From NCBI RefSeq assembly GCF_014695715.1, contig NZ_JACJOT010000008.1, positions 620,001 to 684,000 of the forward strand: a DNA stretch of 64,000 nt, written 5' to 3'. The notes beneath the pieces were generated by a model. The model saw only the letters and a program-made list of their open reading frames with translations, had not been told where the DNA came from and did no database searches. Of this stretch, positions 35,788-44,732 are shown piece after piece (position 1 is the stretch's first letter; each line of letters begins with the position of its first letter). A program made the translations under genes and the position numbers. The DNA is from Microcoleus sp. FACHB-68 (lineage in GTDB: Bacteria; Cyanobacteriota; Cyanobacteriia; Cyanobacteriales; Oscillatoriaceae).

Positions 35788-37308
35788 ATGGAGCAGGAAT
35801 ATCGCCCAAAGGATAAACCCTTGTTAAAGCCTGCGGGGTGGCGGCTGATAGCTATCATCAGTGCAGCAGCAGTTGCACTTAGCGTGGCGGGTTTCTACCA
35901 TCTCTCTCAAGTTAAAGCGGAAAAGATTAAGGCAGAGGAAGCACAAACGGTTCCAGCACCTCCCAAGGCAGTGACTGCTTTAGGCCGGCTTGAACCCCAA
36001 GGAGAAGTGATTAAGCTGTCAGCGCCGGCTTCCATAGAAGGAACGCGCATCAAAGAAATTCTTGTGAAACAAGGAGACAAAGTTCGCGCGGGGGATGCGA
36101 TCGCAGTTCTCGACAGCCGGGAACGCTTAGCAGCGGTGTTAGCACAAGCTGAAAAACAAGTCAAAGTGGCCGAAGCACGTCTGGCACAAGTGGAAGCCGG
36201 TGCGAAAGCCGGGGAAATAGAGGCCCAGAAGGCGACAATCGCCCGTCTAGAAGCGCAGCTGCGCGGAGAAAAAGAAACTCAAGAAGCCACCATCGCTCGT
36301 TTAGAAGCGCAGCTGCGCGGGGAAAAGGCAACTCAAGAAGCCACCATCACCCGGCTTAATGCTCAGCGCGAAGGCGATAACACAGTTCAAGAAGCCACGC
36401 TTGGCCGGCTTACCGCTCAGCTTAAAGGAGAAATCGCCGCTCAACAAGCCAAAATTGACAGAATTAAGGCGCAGTTGAGCAATGCTGAATCCGAATATTC
36501 ACGTCACCAGCAATTGTACCGAGACGGTGCGATCGCTATTTCTTTGCTTGATAACAAGCGTTTGACGTTTGAAACAGTTCGAGAGGAACTGATTGAGGAA
36601 CAAGCAAACCTAAATAAGATTGAGGGGATCGGGCGGGAGCAACTTGTTGAGCAGCAAGCTAATATCAACAAAATTGATATCACCACTCAACAGCAAATTA
36701 ACGAAGCCACAGCGACCCGAAGCAAGACAGTTGAAACCCTTGAAGAACAGCTTAATGAGGCTAGATCAACGAGAGATCAGACAATTTCTACCCTGCAACA
36801 GCAAATTAATGAAGCTAAGGCGAATTTAGAGCGAATTTCTGAAGTGCGTCCTGTTGATGTGCGAACCGCTCAAGCAGAAGTTGAAAGCGCAGTTGCAACT
36901 GTGGCAAAAGCTCAGGCAGACTTGGATCAAGCTTTTATTAAAACTCCGACGAATGGGCAAATTTTGAAAGTTCATACTCGCCCCGGAGAAACGGTTGGCA
37001 ATGAGGGAATTGCTGATGTCGGTCAAACTGAGCTGATGTTTGTGGTGGCAGAAATTTATGAAAGCGATATTGAGCAAGTAAAAGTTGGTCAGCCGGCTAC
37101 GATTACCAGCAGTGCGATTAATGGGGAATTGCGCGGAACTGTGGATGAAATCGGGTTGCAAATTGGTAAAAAAGATGTTCTCGACACCGATCCGGCTGCG
37201 GATGTTGATGCCAGAGTGGTTGAGGTGAAAATTCGTCTCAATCCAGAAGATAGTAAGCGAGTGGCCGGTTTAACAAATTTACAAGTTGAAGTCAAAATTT
37301 ATATCTAA
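35788..37308 (+). CDS. devB: DevB-like membrane fusion protein
   Basis: A periplasmic adaptor of the DevBCA exporters, which in heterocyst-forming species export envelope glycolipids and in other cyanobacteria export unknown substrates. One N-terminal membrane segment (residues 19-36) leads into a lipoyl-like half (VTALGRLEPQGEVIKLSAP), a long coiled-coil hairpin, and a C-terminal beta-barrel region with VVAEIYESDIEQVKVGQPA. The hairpin is unusual: residues 149-238 are five 18-residue repeats (ATIARLEAQLRGEKETQE type), and 267-356 are five more (QLNEARSTRDQTISTLQQ type), so both arms have grown equally. It is first in devB-devC-devA. The substrate cannot be read. Confidence 0.9.
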   Translation: MEQEYRPKDKPLLKPAGWRLIAIISAAAVALSVAGFYHLSQVKAEKIKAEEAQTVPAPPKAVTALGRLEPQGEVIKLSAPASIEGTRIKEILVKQGDKVRAGDAIAVLDSRERLAAVLAQAEKQVKVAEARLAQVEAGAKAGEIEAQKATIARLEAQLRGEKETQEATIARLEAQLRGEKATQEATITRLNAQREGDNTVQEATLGRLTAQLKGEIAAQQAKIDRIKAQLSNAESEYSRHQQLYRDGAIAISLLDNKRLTFETVREELIEEQANLNKIEGIGREQLVEQQANINKIDITTQQQINEATATRSKTVETLEEQLNEARSTRDQTISTLQQQINEAKANLERISEVRPVDVRTAQAEVESAVATVAKAQADLDQAFIKTPTNGQILKVHTRPGETVGNEGIADVGQTELMFVVAEIYESDIEQVKVGQPATITSSAINGELRGTVDEIGLQIGKKDVLDTDPAADVDARVVEVKIRLNPEDSKRVAGLTNLQVEVKIYI

Positions 37309-37336
37309 TTTATTCAGAGGTCAGCGAAAACTGTTG

Positions 37337-37401
37337 AGGCAAAGCATCCGCTGATCATGATGCCGGTTAAAGCTAAAATTTTGTGCGCGGATGCTTCGCC
37401 T
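37337..37401 (+). other. Stem-loop between devB and devC
   Basis: Arms 37337-37351 and 37387-37401 are complementary over 15 positions with one mismatch, with a 35-base loop. There is no T-run. It sits in the 141-base devB-devC gap, where it could stabilise a processed end or tune downstream expression. Confidence 0.55.
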
Positions 37402-37449
37402 AAAATAAAGATGCCGATTCCTTACTTTTTACTCCTCAGCCCTTAAATT

Positions 37450-38598
37450 ATGAAAATTCCTTTAGCTTGGTTGCAACTTACCCGTGAAAAAATGCGCTTA
37501 CTTGTAGCATTAGCGGGAATTGGATTTGCTGACATTTTAATGTTTATGCAACTCGGATTTCGGGATGCACTTTTTGATAGTTCCGTGCGGGTACACAGCA
37601 ATTTAGATGGAGACATTTTTTTAGTTAGCCCCCAGTCTACGACATTAACGGCCATGAAAAGCTTTCCTCAACGGCGTTTATATCAAACACTCGCTTTTGA
37701 AGGGGTGGAATCAGTCAAGCCGGTATATTTAGACTTTGCGTTGTGGAAAAACCCTGTGGATCGCAGCACACGGGGCATTTTCGTACTTGCCTTCAATCCT
37801 GATGATTCTGTATTTAATTTACCAGGGGTCGTAGATAATATTAACCAAATTAAACTAACAGATAAGGTTTTATTTGATGCAGCTTCTCGTGATGAGTTTG
37901 GGCCGGTTGCTGAAAAATTTAATCAGGGCGAATCCGTCACAACCGAAGTGGGAGGACGGCGAGTTGAGGTCAGAGGACTATTTGAAATGGGGGCATCTTT
38001 TGGAGCAAATGGGAATATTTTAACCAGTGATTTAAATTTTTTACGAATGTTCCCTAATAGAAAAAAGGGAATAATTGATGTCGGAATTGTTAAATTAAAA
38101 CCGGCAGCCAATGTTGAGGCTGTTCTTAAACAAATGAAAACCTATTTGCCGGCTGATGTGAGATATTTCTCAAAACAAGAATTTATGGCTTGGGAAAAAG
38201 ATTATTGGCAAACAAGCACAACTATTGGGTTTATTTTCTCTTTGGGGACGGCAATGGGATTTATTGTCGGAATTGTAATTGTTTATCAAATTCTTTATAC
38301 CGATGTTTCCGACCACTTGGCAGAGTATGCAACTCTCAAGGCAATGGGATACAAAGACATTTACTTTTTAATCGTTGTTTTTCAAGAAGCTTTAATTCTA
38401 GCAATTTTAGGTTATCTTCCTGGGTGCGCTGTGGCAATTGGGTTGTATAATTTAACTAAAAATGCAACAAGCTTACCGATGATCATGACGCTTGCCAGAG
38501 CTACGACAGTGCTAATTCTGACAATGGTCATGTGTTCGGTTTCGGGTGCGATTGCTGTGCGTAAGCTGAGTGCGGCTGATCCTGCTGATATTTTTTAA
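37450..38598 (+). CDS. devC: DevC-like ABC transporter permease
   Basis: A 382-residue inner-membrane permease of the MacB/FtsX type found in DevBCA systems. One N-terminal span (about residues 17-36), a large periplasmic domain (about 45-255) and three C-terminal spans with FtsX-like YATLKAMGYKDIYFLIVVFQE define it. The start MKIPLAWLQLTREKMRLLVALAG matches the family. It partners with the ATPase DevA, encoded 89 bases downstream, and with the adaptor DevB; together with a TolC-like outer membrane channel they would form an envelope-spanning pump. No TolC gene is in the window. The substrate is unknown. Confidence 0.92.
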   Translation: MKIPLAWLQLTREKMRLLVALAGIGFADILMFMQLGFRDALFDSSVRVHSNLDGDIFLVSPQSTTLTAMKSFPQRRLYQTLAFEGVESVKPVYLDFALWKNPVDRSTRGIFVLAFNPDDSVFNLPGVVDNINQIKLTDKVLFDAASRDEFGPVAEKFNQGESVTTEVGGRRVEVRGLFEMGASFGANGNILTSDLNFLRMFPNRKKGIIDVGIVKLKPAANVEAVLKQMKTYLPADVRYFSKQEFMAWEKDYWQTSTTIGFIFSLGTAMGFIVGIVIVYQILYTDVSDHLAEYATLKAMGYKDIYFLIVVFQEALILAILGYLPGCAVAIGLYNLTKNATSLPMIMTLARATTVLILTMVMCSVSGAIAVRKLSAADPADIF

Positions 38599-38687
38599 GT
38601 GATTTTGTTGAGGTTATCTATTAAAGAATCAACAAAGTTTACAAGAAAGCTAATTTTTTGTTGGCTTAATATTTAAGTAATAAAATT

Positions 38688-39401
38688 ATGAATCAAGAAC
38701 CCGTTGTTAAAATTAAAAACCTGAATCATTATTTCGGACAAGGGGCACTTAAGAAACAGGTTTTGTATGATATTAGTCTGGAAATATATCCGGGAGAAAT
38801 TGTTCTGATGACCGGCCCTTCAGGGTCTGGAAAAACTACGTTGCTGACATTACTGGGCGGGTTGCGATCTGCTCAGGAGGGCAGTCTAAAAGTATTTGGA
38901 CAAGAACTTTGCGGTGCCGGCAAAAATAAGCTTGTGCAAGTCCGGCGCGATATTGGCTATATTTTCCAAGCCCATAACTTACTGAAATCTTTAACAGCCC
39001 TACAAAATGTGCAAATGTCGCTGGATTTACATCCAGAGATTCCTCAGCAAGAGATGAAAGCTCAAGCAATGGCGATGTTAGAAGCCGTTGGATTGCGAGA
39101 GCGAGTCAATTATTACCCGGAAAACCTCTCAGGCGGGCAAAAGCAGCGGGTTGCTATCGCACGGGCTTTAGTGAGTCATCCGAAATTAATATTAGCAGAT
39201 GAACCTACTGCGGCTTTAGACAGTAAATCCGGTCGAGATGTCGTAGAAATTATGCAAAAATTAGCCAAAGATCAGGGCAGCACGATTTTACTGGTTACTC
39301 ACGATAACCGGATTTTAGATATTGCAGATCGCATCGTTCACATGGAAGATGGATATTTAGCAAAAGATGCCGCAGCGCAGACTGCCGGCACTCCTGCTTA
39401 A
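38688..39401 (+). CDS. devA: DevA-like ABC transporter ATPase
   Basis: A 237-residue MacB/LolD-type ATPase energising the DevBCA exporter. Walker A is GPSGSGKTT (about residues 43-51), the signature LSGGQKQRVAIARAL, Walker B LILADEPTAALD, and the switch His lies in LLVTHDNR. It closes the devB-devC-devA cluster; a terminator hairpin begins within its last codons. The neighbouring gene is on the opposite strand. Confidence 0.93.
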   Translation: MNQEPVVKIKNLNHYFGQGALKKQVLYDISLEIYPGEIVLMTGPSGSGKTTLLTLLGGLRSAQEGSLKVFGQELCGAGKNKLVQVRRDIGYIFQAHNLLKSLTALQNVQMSLDLHPEIPQQEMKAQAMAMLEAVGLRERVNYYPENLSGGQKQRVAIARALVSHPKLILADEPTAALDSKSGRDVVEIMQKLAKDQGSTILLVTHDNRILDIADRIVHMEDGYLAKDAAAQTAGTPA

Positions 39402-39429
39402 AGAAAAGTTGTGCCGGCAGCTATTTTTT
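39382..39429 (+). terminator. Terminator after devA
   Basis: Perfect 10-base arms (39382-39391 and 39411-39420) around a 19-base loop, then TATTTTTTA (39423-39431). The left arm lies inside the end of devA, which stops at 39401. Confidence 0.8.
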
Positions 39430-39432
39430 AAG

Positions 39433-41190
39433 CTAAAAAGGTGAGGTCACGATGGAGAAATATAAACCATTTTCCTGCCATGTTCTGTTACTTGAATTAA
39501 TATCAACTAACGGAATACCGTAGTCTATACGCGCTGTCAGGCGATTAGCAAATTGGAACCGTAAACCCAAGCCGGCAGAAACCAGCGTATTCGGCTCAGG
39601 TGCCTCTCTGCCAGAGCTATTCCAAGTTGTACCAATATCAATAAATGGGGCAACTTGCAAAACTCCTTGCTGATTGGGTAAACGATAAATTGGAATCCGA
39701 ATTTCTGCGGAAGCAAAAGCGCCGTTATCGCTCAGTAGCGCATCTTGCCGGTATCCGCGCACACTTTCAAGACCGCCTAAGCCAAATTGTTCTAACGGTA
39801 AAAGTGCTCTAGATGCTAGCTGCACATCGCCGCGCACTAACAGCAACGTATCTGGAGCAAATTGTCTCAACCACTGCGCCTGTCCTCGCCACGCAAAAAA
39901 CCGGCTGTCGGGAGGTTCAGCGTTGACGGTTGCTCTCTCACCGATTCCTAAACTAAATTGAGAACGTGCAGCGAACACTTGCTGAGCATCTCGCTGTGTC
40001 CAGTCCTGAAAAAACCGAATCGCATTAATTCGGGTTTGCCCTTGCTCGTTGGCACCCGGAGACAGCGCAAAAGGCACATTTAACAGCGTTGTATCACTTT
40101 CTTGCCGGTTTGCACTTAAACCCAGAGCAAATTCTCGCGTCGGAGTGAGAATTAAAGGCTGGCGCACGCTTACCTCATAGTTGCGCGATCTCGCCTCAAT
40201 ATCGACTTGATCGAACGGAGGCTCGATAATATTGCTACTGCTTCGGCTATAGGCAAAAGTAACCGCGCCATTACGAGCGTTGAAGGGTAAAGTATAGCTG
40301 CCATCAAACGCATTACTACCATCTGTATTGGTATAAGCTAAATTGAGGCTATCTCCTAGCCCCAGCACATTACCTTCGTTTAAGTTTATTTGGCGTCGGA
40401 AACTTCCAACACTTGGAGTTCGGCCATTATCAAACGTGAGCTGATGACTGAAGGAATTTGCCTCTGTCACCGTTACATCTAGCAAGCTGCTACCGGCACG
40501 CGAACCGGCAGAAAGTTCGGCAGACACCGTTGCAACTAAAGGGTTGAGCTGCAGCAGTTGCAAGGATTCTAGCAGTTTGTTGACATTTAGCGGTCTGCGA
40601 GTGGCAATGGCGATGCGGCTGCGAATATAGTCGTCGTTCAGGCGGTTAGTGCCGGCTATATTAATATCTTCTAATTCCCCTTCAACGATTTGGATGATGA
40701 CGACACCTCCATCCAAAGTTTGCGGCGGAATTAGCGCCCCAGATGTGATAAATCCTTCGTCGGTATACAGTTTAGTGATGGCAGAACGTGCTTGCAGCAG
40801 TTCGGCAAAGGTGAGGGCACGTCCGGTTAATTCCAACTCATCGAGTACCTGGCGTAACCTTTCATCACTGAATGCTGTATTGCCCTCAAACTCAAAGCGT
40901 TCCACCTGAATATTTCCAGGAACGTTATCTGGAACCAGTTGTTGGGGGGGTGCCGGCGTGGTGGGAGGCTGTAGTAATTCTTCTGGGGGTGGCAGCAGTT
41001 CCGGGGTTGGTAGCGGTGTGGGTTCTTGCGGACGAGGAAACGGCAACGGAACTTGAGAGGGATCAACCGGCTGCGCGAGTAGCTCTCCAGTAGTCGAGAC
41101 AAAGTAGAAAGAAAAAGCAAAAAAGCAAGAATAAAGAAGATTATACGCTTTGATTTCGCTTTTTATAGGATTGTTTTGTTTCAATGGCAT
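39433..41190 (-). CDS. TpsB/FhaC-family outer membrane transporter
   Basis: A two-partner-secretion type pore of the Omp85 superfamily (ShlB/FhaC/HecB). After a signal-like segment comes a Pro-rich linker, a first POTRA (VERFEFEGNTAFSDERLRQVL, then TKLYTDEGFITSGALIP), a second POTRA (DINIAGTNRLNDDYIRSRI) and a C-terminal beta-barrel starting near HQLTFDNGRTP, with VRGYRQDALLSDNGAFASAE (the VRGY motif of loop L6) and a terminal Phe. The frame extends to 41268; I use the internal ATG at 41190, which places the hydrophobic signal core nearer the start. No matching TpsA gene is adjacent, so the passenger is unknown. It converges with devA at a 31-base gap. Confidence 0.88.
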   Translation of the reverse strand: MPLKQNNPIKSEIKAYNLLYSCFFAFSFYFVSTTGELLAQPVDPSQVPLPFPRPQEPTPLPTPELLPPPEELLQPPTTPAPPQQLVPDNVPGNIQVERFEFEGNTAFSDERLRQVLDELELTGRALTFAELLQARSAITKLYTDEGFITSGALIPPQTLDGGVVIIQIVEGELEDINIAGTNRLNDDYIRSRIAIATRRPLNVNKLLESLQLLQLNPLVATVSAELSAGSRAGSSLLDVTVTEANSFSHQLTFDNGRTPSVGSFRRQINLNEGNVLGLGDSLNLAYTNTDGSNAFDGSYTLPFNARNGAVTFAYSRSSSNIIEPPFDQVDIEARSRNYEVSVRQPLILTPTREFALGLSANRQESDTTLLNVPFALSPGANEQGQTRINAIRFFQDWTQRDAQQVFAARSQFSLGIGERATVNAEPPDSRFFAWRGQAQWLRQFAPDTLLLVRGDVQLASRALLPLEQFGLGGLESVRGYRQDALLSDNGAFASAEIRIPIYRLPNQQGVLQVAPFIDIGTTWNSSGREAPEPNTLVSAGLGLRFQFANRLTARIDYGIPLVDINSSNRTWQENGLYFSIVTSPF

Positions 41191-41971
41191 TGGGTGGAAC
41201 CTTTGGTCGGGAGCGTCTGAAAAATATATTGGCCTATTGAGTCCCCTTAACGGAAATTTTCGATACAAAATGTCAGCTAATTTTTACAAGCGTGAGACGC
41301 ACCCCTGGCAGCCCCGTGCTAATGGCTAATGAATAGCTATCTAGTTTAATACAAATTTAAATTCCTTTAACTTGACACTGCCGGCAGAAAATGCAGTTTC
41401 TCCGGGATAGCATAACAGTAAACTTGTTTAGAGTCGGTGGCTTTTCCAGATATCTAGGTGCCGGTGTAGCGCGTATTGGGATAAAGCCAGGGTTGATTAA
41501 CAGATTATTATTCTTTTTAAGAAGTTTTTGTCCTTGAATGTTGAAAAAGCCCAAACGCCCTTATTATGTCTAAATTTGAAAAGCTTTGATAAATTATTGA
41601 ATCCCGGCGTTATTGCAAGTTTGGTTTACCCAGACTCTTACTTGCCGACAAAGAAACTCTCTTGATGCCAAGTTGAGTGCCGGCGCGGATCAAAACCGGC
41701 TTGACTGTGTCCCTGGCCATAATCTGTGCCGGTCTGTCCAGTGTCTCATCCCAACTCAAATCGGCAGCGCGTGTAGCCATAAAGCCGGATTCGGCTACCT
41801 AGCTTCCCAGGATAAATGAGCCAATTTCAGCCATAGCCGACACATAGCAGCAAAACTTAACACAAACAGAACAGCGAGACTTCGTCCTTCGGTAGCCGCG
41901 CTCTGATAGACTTTAACACTTGAGTAGGCTTATGAAACGACGCAAAATCAGCAGTTGGGAGGATAGTATTC
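41191..41971. other. Long intergenic region before the FBP/SBPase gene
   Basis: About 780 bases with no convincing gene. Short frames at 41357-41554 (-) and 41613-41819 (+) have no family resemblance or ribosome binding site. It has several GCCGGC and ACCGGC words and an A+T-rich part near 41500-41600. It may contain a gene remnant or regulatory RNA, but I cannot support one. Confidence 0.4.
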
Positions 41972-43009
41972 GTGGAAAATACGCTCGGTCTAGAAATTAT
42001 TGAAGTTGTTGAGCAAGCTGCGATCGCATCCGCCCGGTGGATGGGGAAAGGCGAGAAAAACATCGCTGACCAAGTGGCTGTAGAAGCCATGCGGGAACGG
42101 ATGAACAAAATTTATATGCGAGGCCGGATCGTGATTGGCGAAGGGGAGCGCGATGAAGCCCCCATGCTCTATATCGGCGAAGAAGTTGGCATTTGTACCC
42201 GCGAGGATGCTAAAGCTTATTGCAACCCCGATGAACTGATAGAGATCGACATCGCGGTTGACCCCTGCGAAGGTACTAACCTCGTTGCTTACGGTCAAAA
42301 CGGTTCAATGGCAGTGCTCGCCATTGCCGAAAAAGGTGGGCTGTTCGCCGCACCCGACTTCTATATGCGGAAGCTAGCCGCACCGGCAGCCGCTAAAGGC
42401 AAGGTCGATATTCGCAAGTCTGCAACCGAAAACCTCAAGATCATTGCCGAGTGCTTGCAGCGCACAGTTGAAGAACTCGTGGTCGTGGTCATGGACCGGC
42501 CCCGTCACAAAGACCTGATTAAAGAAATTCGTGAAGCTGGGGCACGGGTACGCCTAATCAGCGACGGTGACGTGTCAGCCGCTCTGTGCTGCGCGTTTTC
42601 TGGCACCAATATCCACGCGCTCATGGGCATCGGCGCGGCTCCTGAAGGCGTAATTTCAGCAGCAGCCATGCGCTGCTTGGGCGGGCACTTCCAAGGTCAA
42701 TTGATCTACGATCCAGAAGTAGTGCAAACCGGCTTGATTGGTGAAAGCCGAGAAGGAAACCTCGCTCGCTTGAAAGAAATGGGCATCACAGACCCCGACA
42801 AGATTTATGATGCTCACGAACTCGCCTCTGGGCAAACCGTGCTGTTTGCTGCTTGCGGCATCACCCCCGGAACCCTGATGGAAGGCGTTCGTTTCTTTCA
42901 TGGTGGAGCACGGACGCAATCTCTGGTCATTTCTAGCCAATCCAAGACGGCTCGGTTTGTTGACACTATCCATATGTGGGAAGAAACACAGAGGCTGCAA
43001 TTGAAATAG
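41972..43009 (+). CDS. glpX: Class II fructose-1,6-/sedoheptulose-1,7-bisphosphatase
   Basis: The cyanobacterial bifunctional enzyme of the Calvin cycle, which removes a 1-phosphate from fructose- or sedoheptulose-bisphosphate. The 345-residue GlpX-type protein has [38 protein letters not shown], the catalytic [15 protein letters not shown] and later [35 protein letters not shown]. It starts with GTG at 41972, giving [17 protein letters not shown], a standard N terminus. It is alone in its transcription direction between a long promoter region and a repeat block. In cyanobacteria this enzyme is subject to redox control through thioredoxin, consistent with ftrC in the same window. Confidence 0.95.
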   Translation: MENTLGLEIIEVVEQAAIASARWMGKGEKNIADQVAVEAMRERMNKIYMRGRIVIGEGERDEAPMLYIGEEVGICTREDAKAYCNPDELIEIDIAVDPCEGTNLVAYGQNGSMAVLAIAEKGGLFAAPDFYMRKLAAPAAAKGKVDIRKSATENLKIIAECLQRTVEELVVVVMDRPRHKDLIKEIREAGARVRLISDGDVSAALCCAFSGTNIHALMGIGAAPEGVISAAAMRCLGGHFQGQLIYDPEVVQTGLIGESREGNLARLKEMGITDPDKIYDAHELASGQTVLFAACGITPGTLMEGVRFFHGGARTQSLVISSQSKTARFVDTIHMWEETQRLQLK

Positions 43010-43016
43010 TCACCTT

Positions 43017-43215
43017 GTAGGGCATGGGGGATTGGGCATAGGGCATAGGGGATGGGGGATTGGGCATAGGAATAGCTAGGTGGTGATTTAGTAGTTTCCC
43101 CGGCCCCGTCCCTTATCTATCGTGAGATATTGCACACTCGTCCCATGCCCCATGCCCCATGCCCCATGCCCTCTTCCCCATTAGCAATTAGCCATTAGCA
43201 ATTAACCATTAGCAA
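43017..43215. repeat. Heptad repeats before hemA
   Basis: GGGCATA/GGGGGAT units (43018-43070), then CCCCATG units (43143-43170), then ATTAGC-rich units (43183-43215) leading directly into the hemA ATG. The last type (AATTAGCCATTAGC) reappears in the inverted repeat at 50491-50556. Non-coding, though it must host the hemA promoter or leader. Confidence 0.8.
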
Positions 43216-44514
43216 ATGAATATTGCAGTTGTAGGTCTTAGTCACAAAACAGCCTCGGTAGAAGTTCGGGAAAAACTGAGCATTCCGGAACATCAAATTG
43301 AATCAGCCATCGCGGCTTTAAAGTCATACCCGCATATTGAAGAAATTGCCATTCTCAGCACTTGCAACCGTTTAGAAATTTATTTGGTGACAAGTGAAAC
43401 TGAGCAGGGTGTGCGGGAAGTTACGCAATTTTTGTCAGAACACAGTAAACTTCCTCTGCACCAGCTACGCCAGCATTTATTCATTTTGTTGCACCAAGAT
43501 TCGGTGATGCATTTGATGCGCGTAGCAGCCGGCCTGGATAGTCTGGTTTTGGGAGAAGGGCAAATTTTGGCTCAAGTCAAAAACACCCACAAACTCGGCC
43601 AGCAATACGCCGGCATCGGACGTATTCTCAACCGGCTCTTTAAGCAAGCACTGACAGCCGGCAAACGAGTTCGGACAGAAACCAGCATCGGCACAGGTGC
43701 AGTTTCCATCAGTTCAGCAGCCGTTGAGCTAGCTCAGCTAAAAGTCCAGAATTTAGCAGCTTGTCGCGTCGCAATTGTCGGTGCCGGCAAAATGTCTAAA
43801 CTTTTGGTACAACATCTAGTATCAAAAGGAGCTGCTCAAATTTCAATTCTCAACCGTTCCTTGCGCCGATCTGAAGAATTAGCCAGTCACTTCCCAGACG
43901 CGCAAATACAGTTGCACCTGCTGCCAGAAATGATGCAGGTGATCGCCCAATCAGATATCGTTTTTACCAGCACATCCGCCACAGAACCACTGCTGGATCG
44001 TGCCAAACTAGAAGCATTTTTGGTTCCAAACCAGCCTTTAATGCTATTCGATATTTCCGTTCCTCGCAACGTCCATGTGGATGTGAACGAGCTAGAACAC
44101 GTTCAAGCATTTAATGTCGATGACTTGAAAGCCGTTGTGGCTCAAAATCAAGAAAGTCGCAGAAAAATGGCGATGGAAGCCGAAGGATTGCTTGAAGAAG
44201 AAGTAGAAGCCTTTGATGTTTGGTGGCGCTCACTCGAAACCGTCCCTACCATCAACAGCCTACGGGAAAAAATCGAAACCATTCGCGAACAAGAGTTAGA
44301 AAAAGCCCTCTCCCGTCTGGGTTCAGAATTCGCTGAAAGACATCAAGAAGTGATAGAAGCCATGACGCGAGGCATTGTGAATAAAATTCTGCACGATCCA
44401 ATGGTGCAGTTACGCGCACAGCAAGATATTGAGGCGAGACGCCACGCAATGGAAACCTTGCGGCTGCTGTTTAATCTAGAGACAGAAACTCGCTCAAGCG
44501 AACAATATAGCTGA
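43216..44514 (+). CDS. hemA: Glutamyl-tRNA reductase
   Basis: First committed step of tetrapyrrole synthesis: reduces glutamyl-tRNA to glutamate-1-semialdehyde with NADPH, feeding chlorophyll, heme and phycobilins. The catalytic Cys50 is in ILSTCNRLE, preceded by the start [20 protein letters not shown]. The next diagnostic block is [23 protein letters not shown]; the NADPH-binding part has [11 protein letters not shown]. The 432-residue length is normal for cyanobacteria. The C-terminal dimerisation helix ([14 protein letters not shown]) is present. It is followed by an A/T-rich inverted repeat before the UPF0182 gene. Confidence 0.97.
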   Translation: MNIAVVGLSHKTASVEVREKLSIPEHQIESAIAALKSYPHIEEIAILSTCNRLEIYLVTSETEQGVREVTQFLSEHSKLPLHQLRQHLFILLHQDSVMHLMRVAAGLDSLVLGEGQILAQVKNTHKLGQQYAGIGRILNRLFKQALTAGKRVRTETSIGTGAVSISSAAVELAQLKVQNLAACRVAIVGAGKMSKLLVQHLVSKGAAQISILNRSLRRSEELASHFPDAQIQLHLLPEMMQVIAQSDIVFTSTSATEPLLDRAKLEAFLVPNQPLMLFDISVPRNVHVDVNELEHVQAFNVDDLKAVVAQNQESRRKMAMEAEGLLEEEVEAFDVWWRSLETVPTINSLREKIETIREQELEKALSRLGSEFAERHQEVIEAMTRGIVNKILHDPMVQLRAQQDIEARRHAMETLRLLFNLETETRSSEQYS

Positions 44515-44518
44515 TCCG

Positions 44519-44731
44519 ATTTTAGATTTTAGATTTTGGGTTTTGGATTTTAGATCGCGATCAGTTAGTGATGATTGGTAAGCACTCAAACGTCAAAGAT
44601 AACTGACAACGCAACAGGCAGGCGCAAGCCAATAAAAAAACGGTGGAAACTGATACGGATAAACTCGCATCATTACGCCACACAACTGACAAGTCACGGT
44701 CTAAAATTTAAAATCTAAAATCTAAAATTGC
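44519..44731. repeat. A/T heptad inverted repeat after hemA
   Basis: ATTTTAG-type heptads at 44519-44553 are inverted relative to CTAAAAT-type heptads at 44700-44730, flanking about 145 bases. The same repeat type occurs, nearly back-to-back, at 49698-49758. It fills most of the gap between hemA and the next gene. Confidence 0.7.
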
Positions 44732-44732
44732 T

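Noticed and set aside
41357-41819. Short frames in the long gap before the FBP/SBPase gene
   Set aside because: No ribosome binding sites, no homology to known families, and different strands without continuity.
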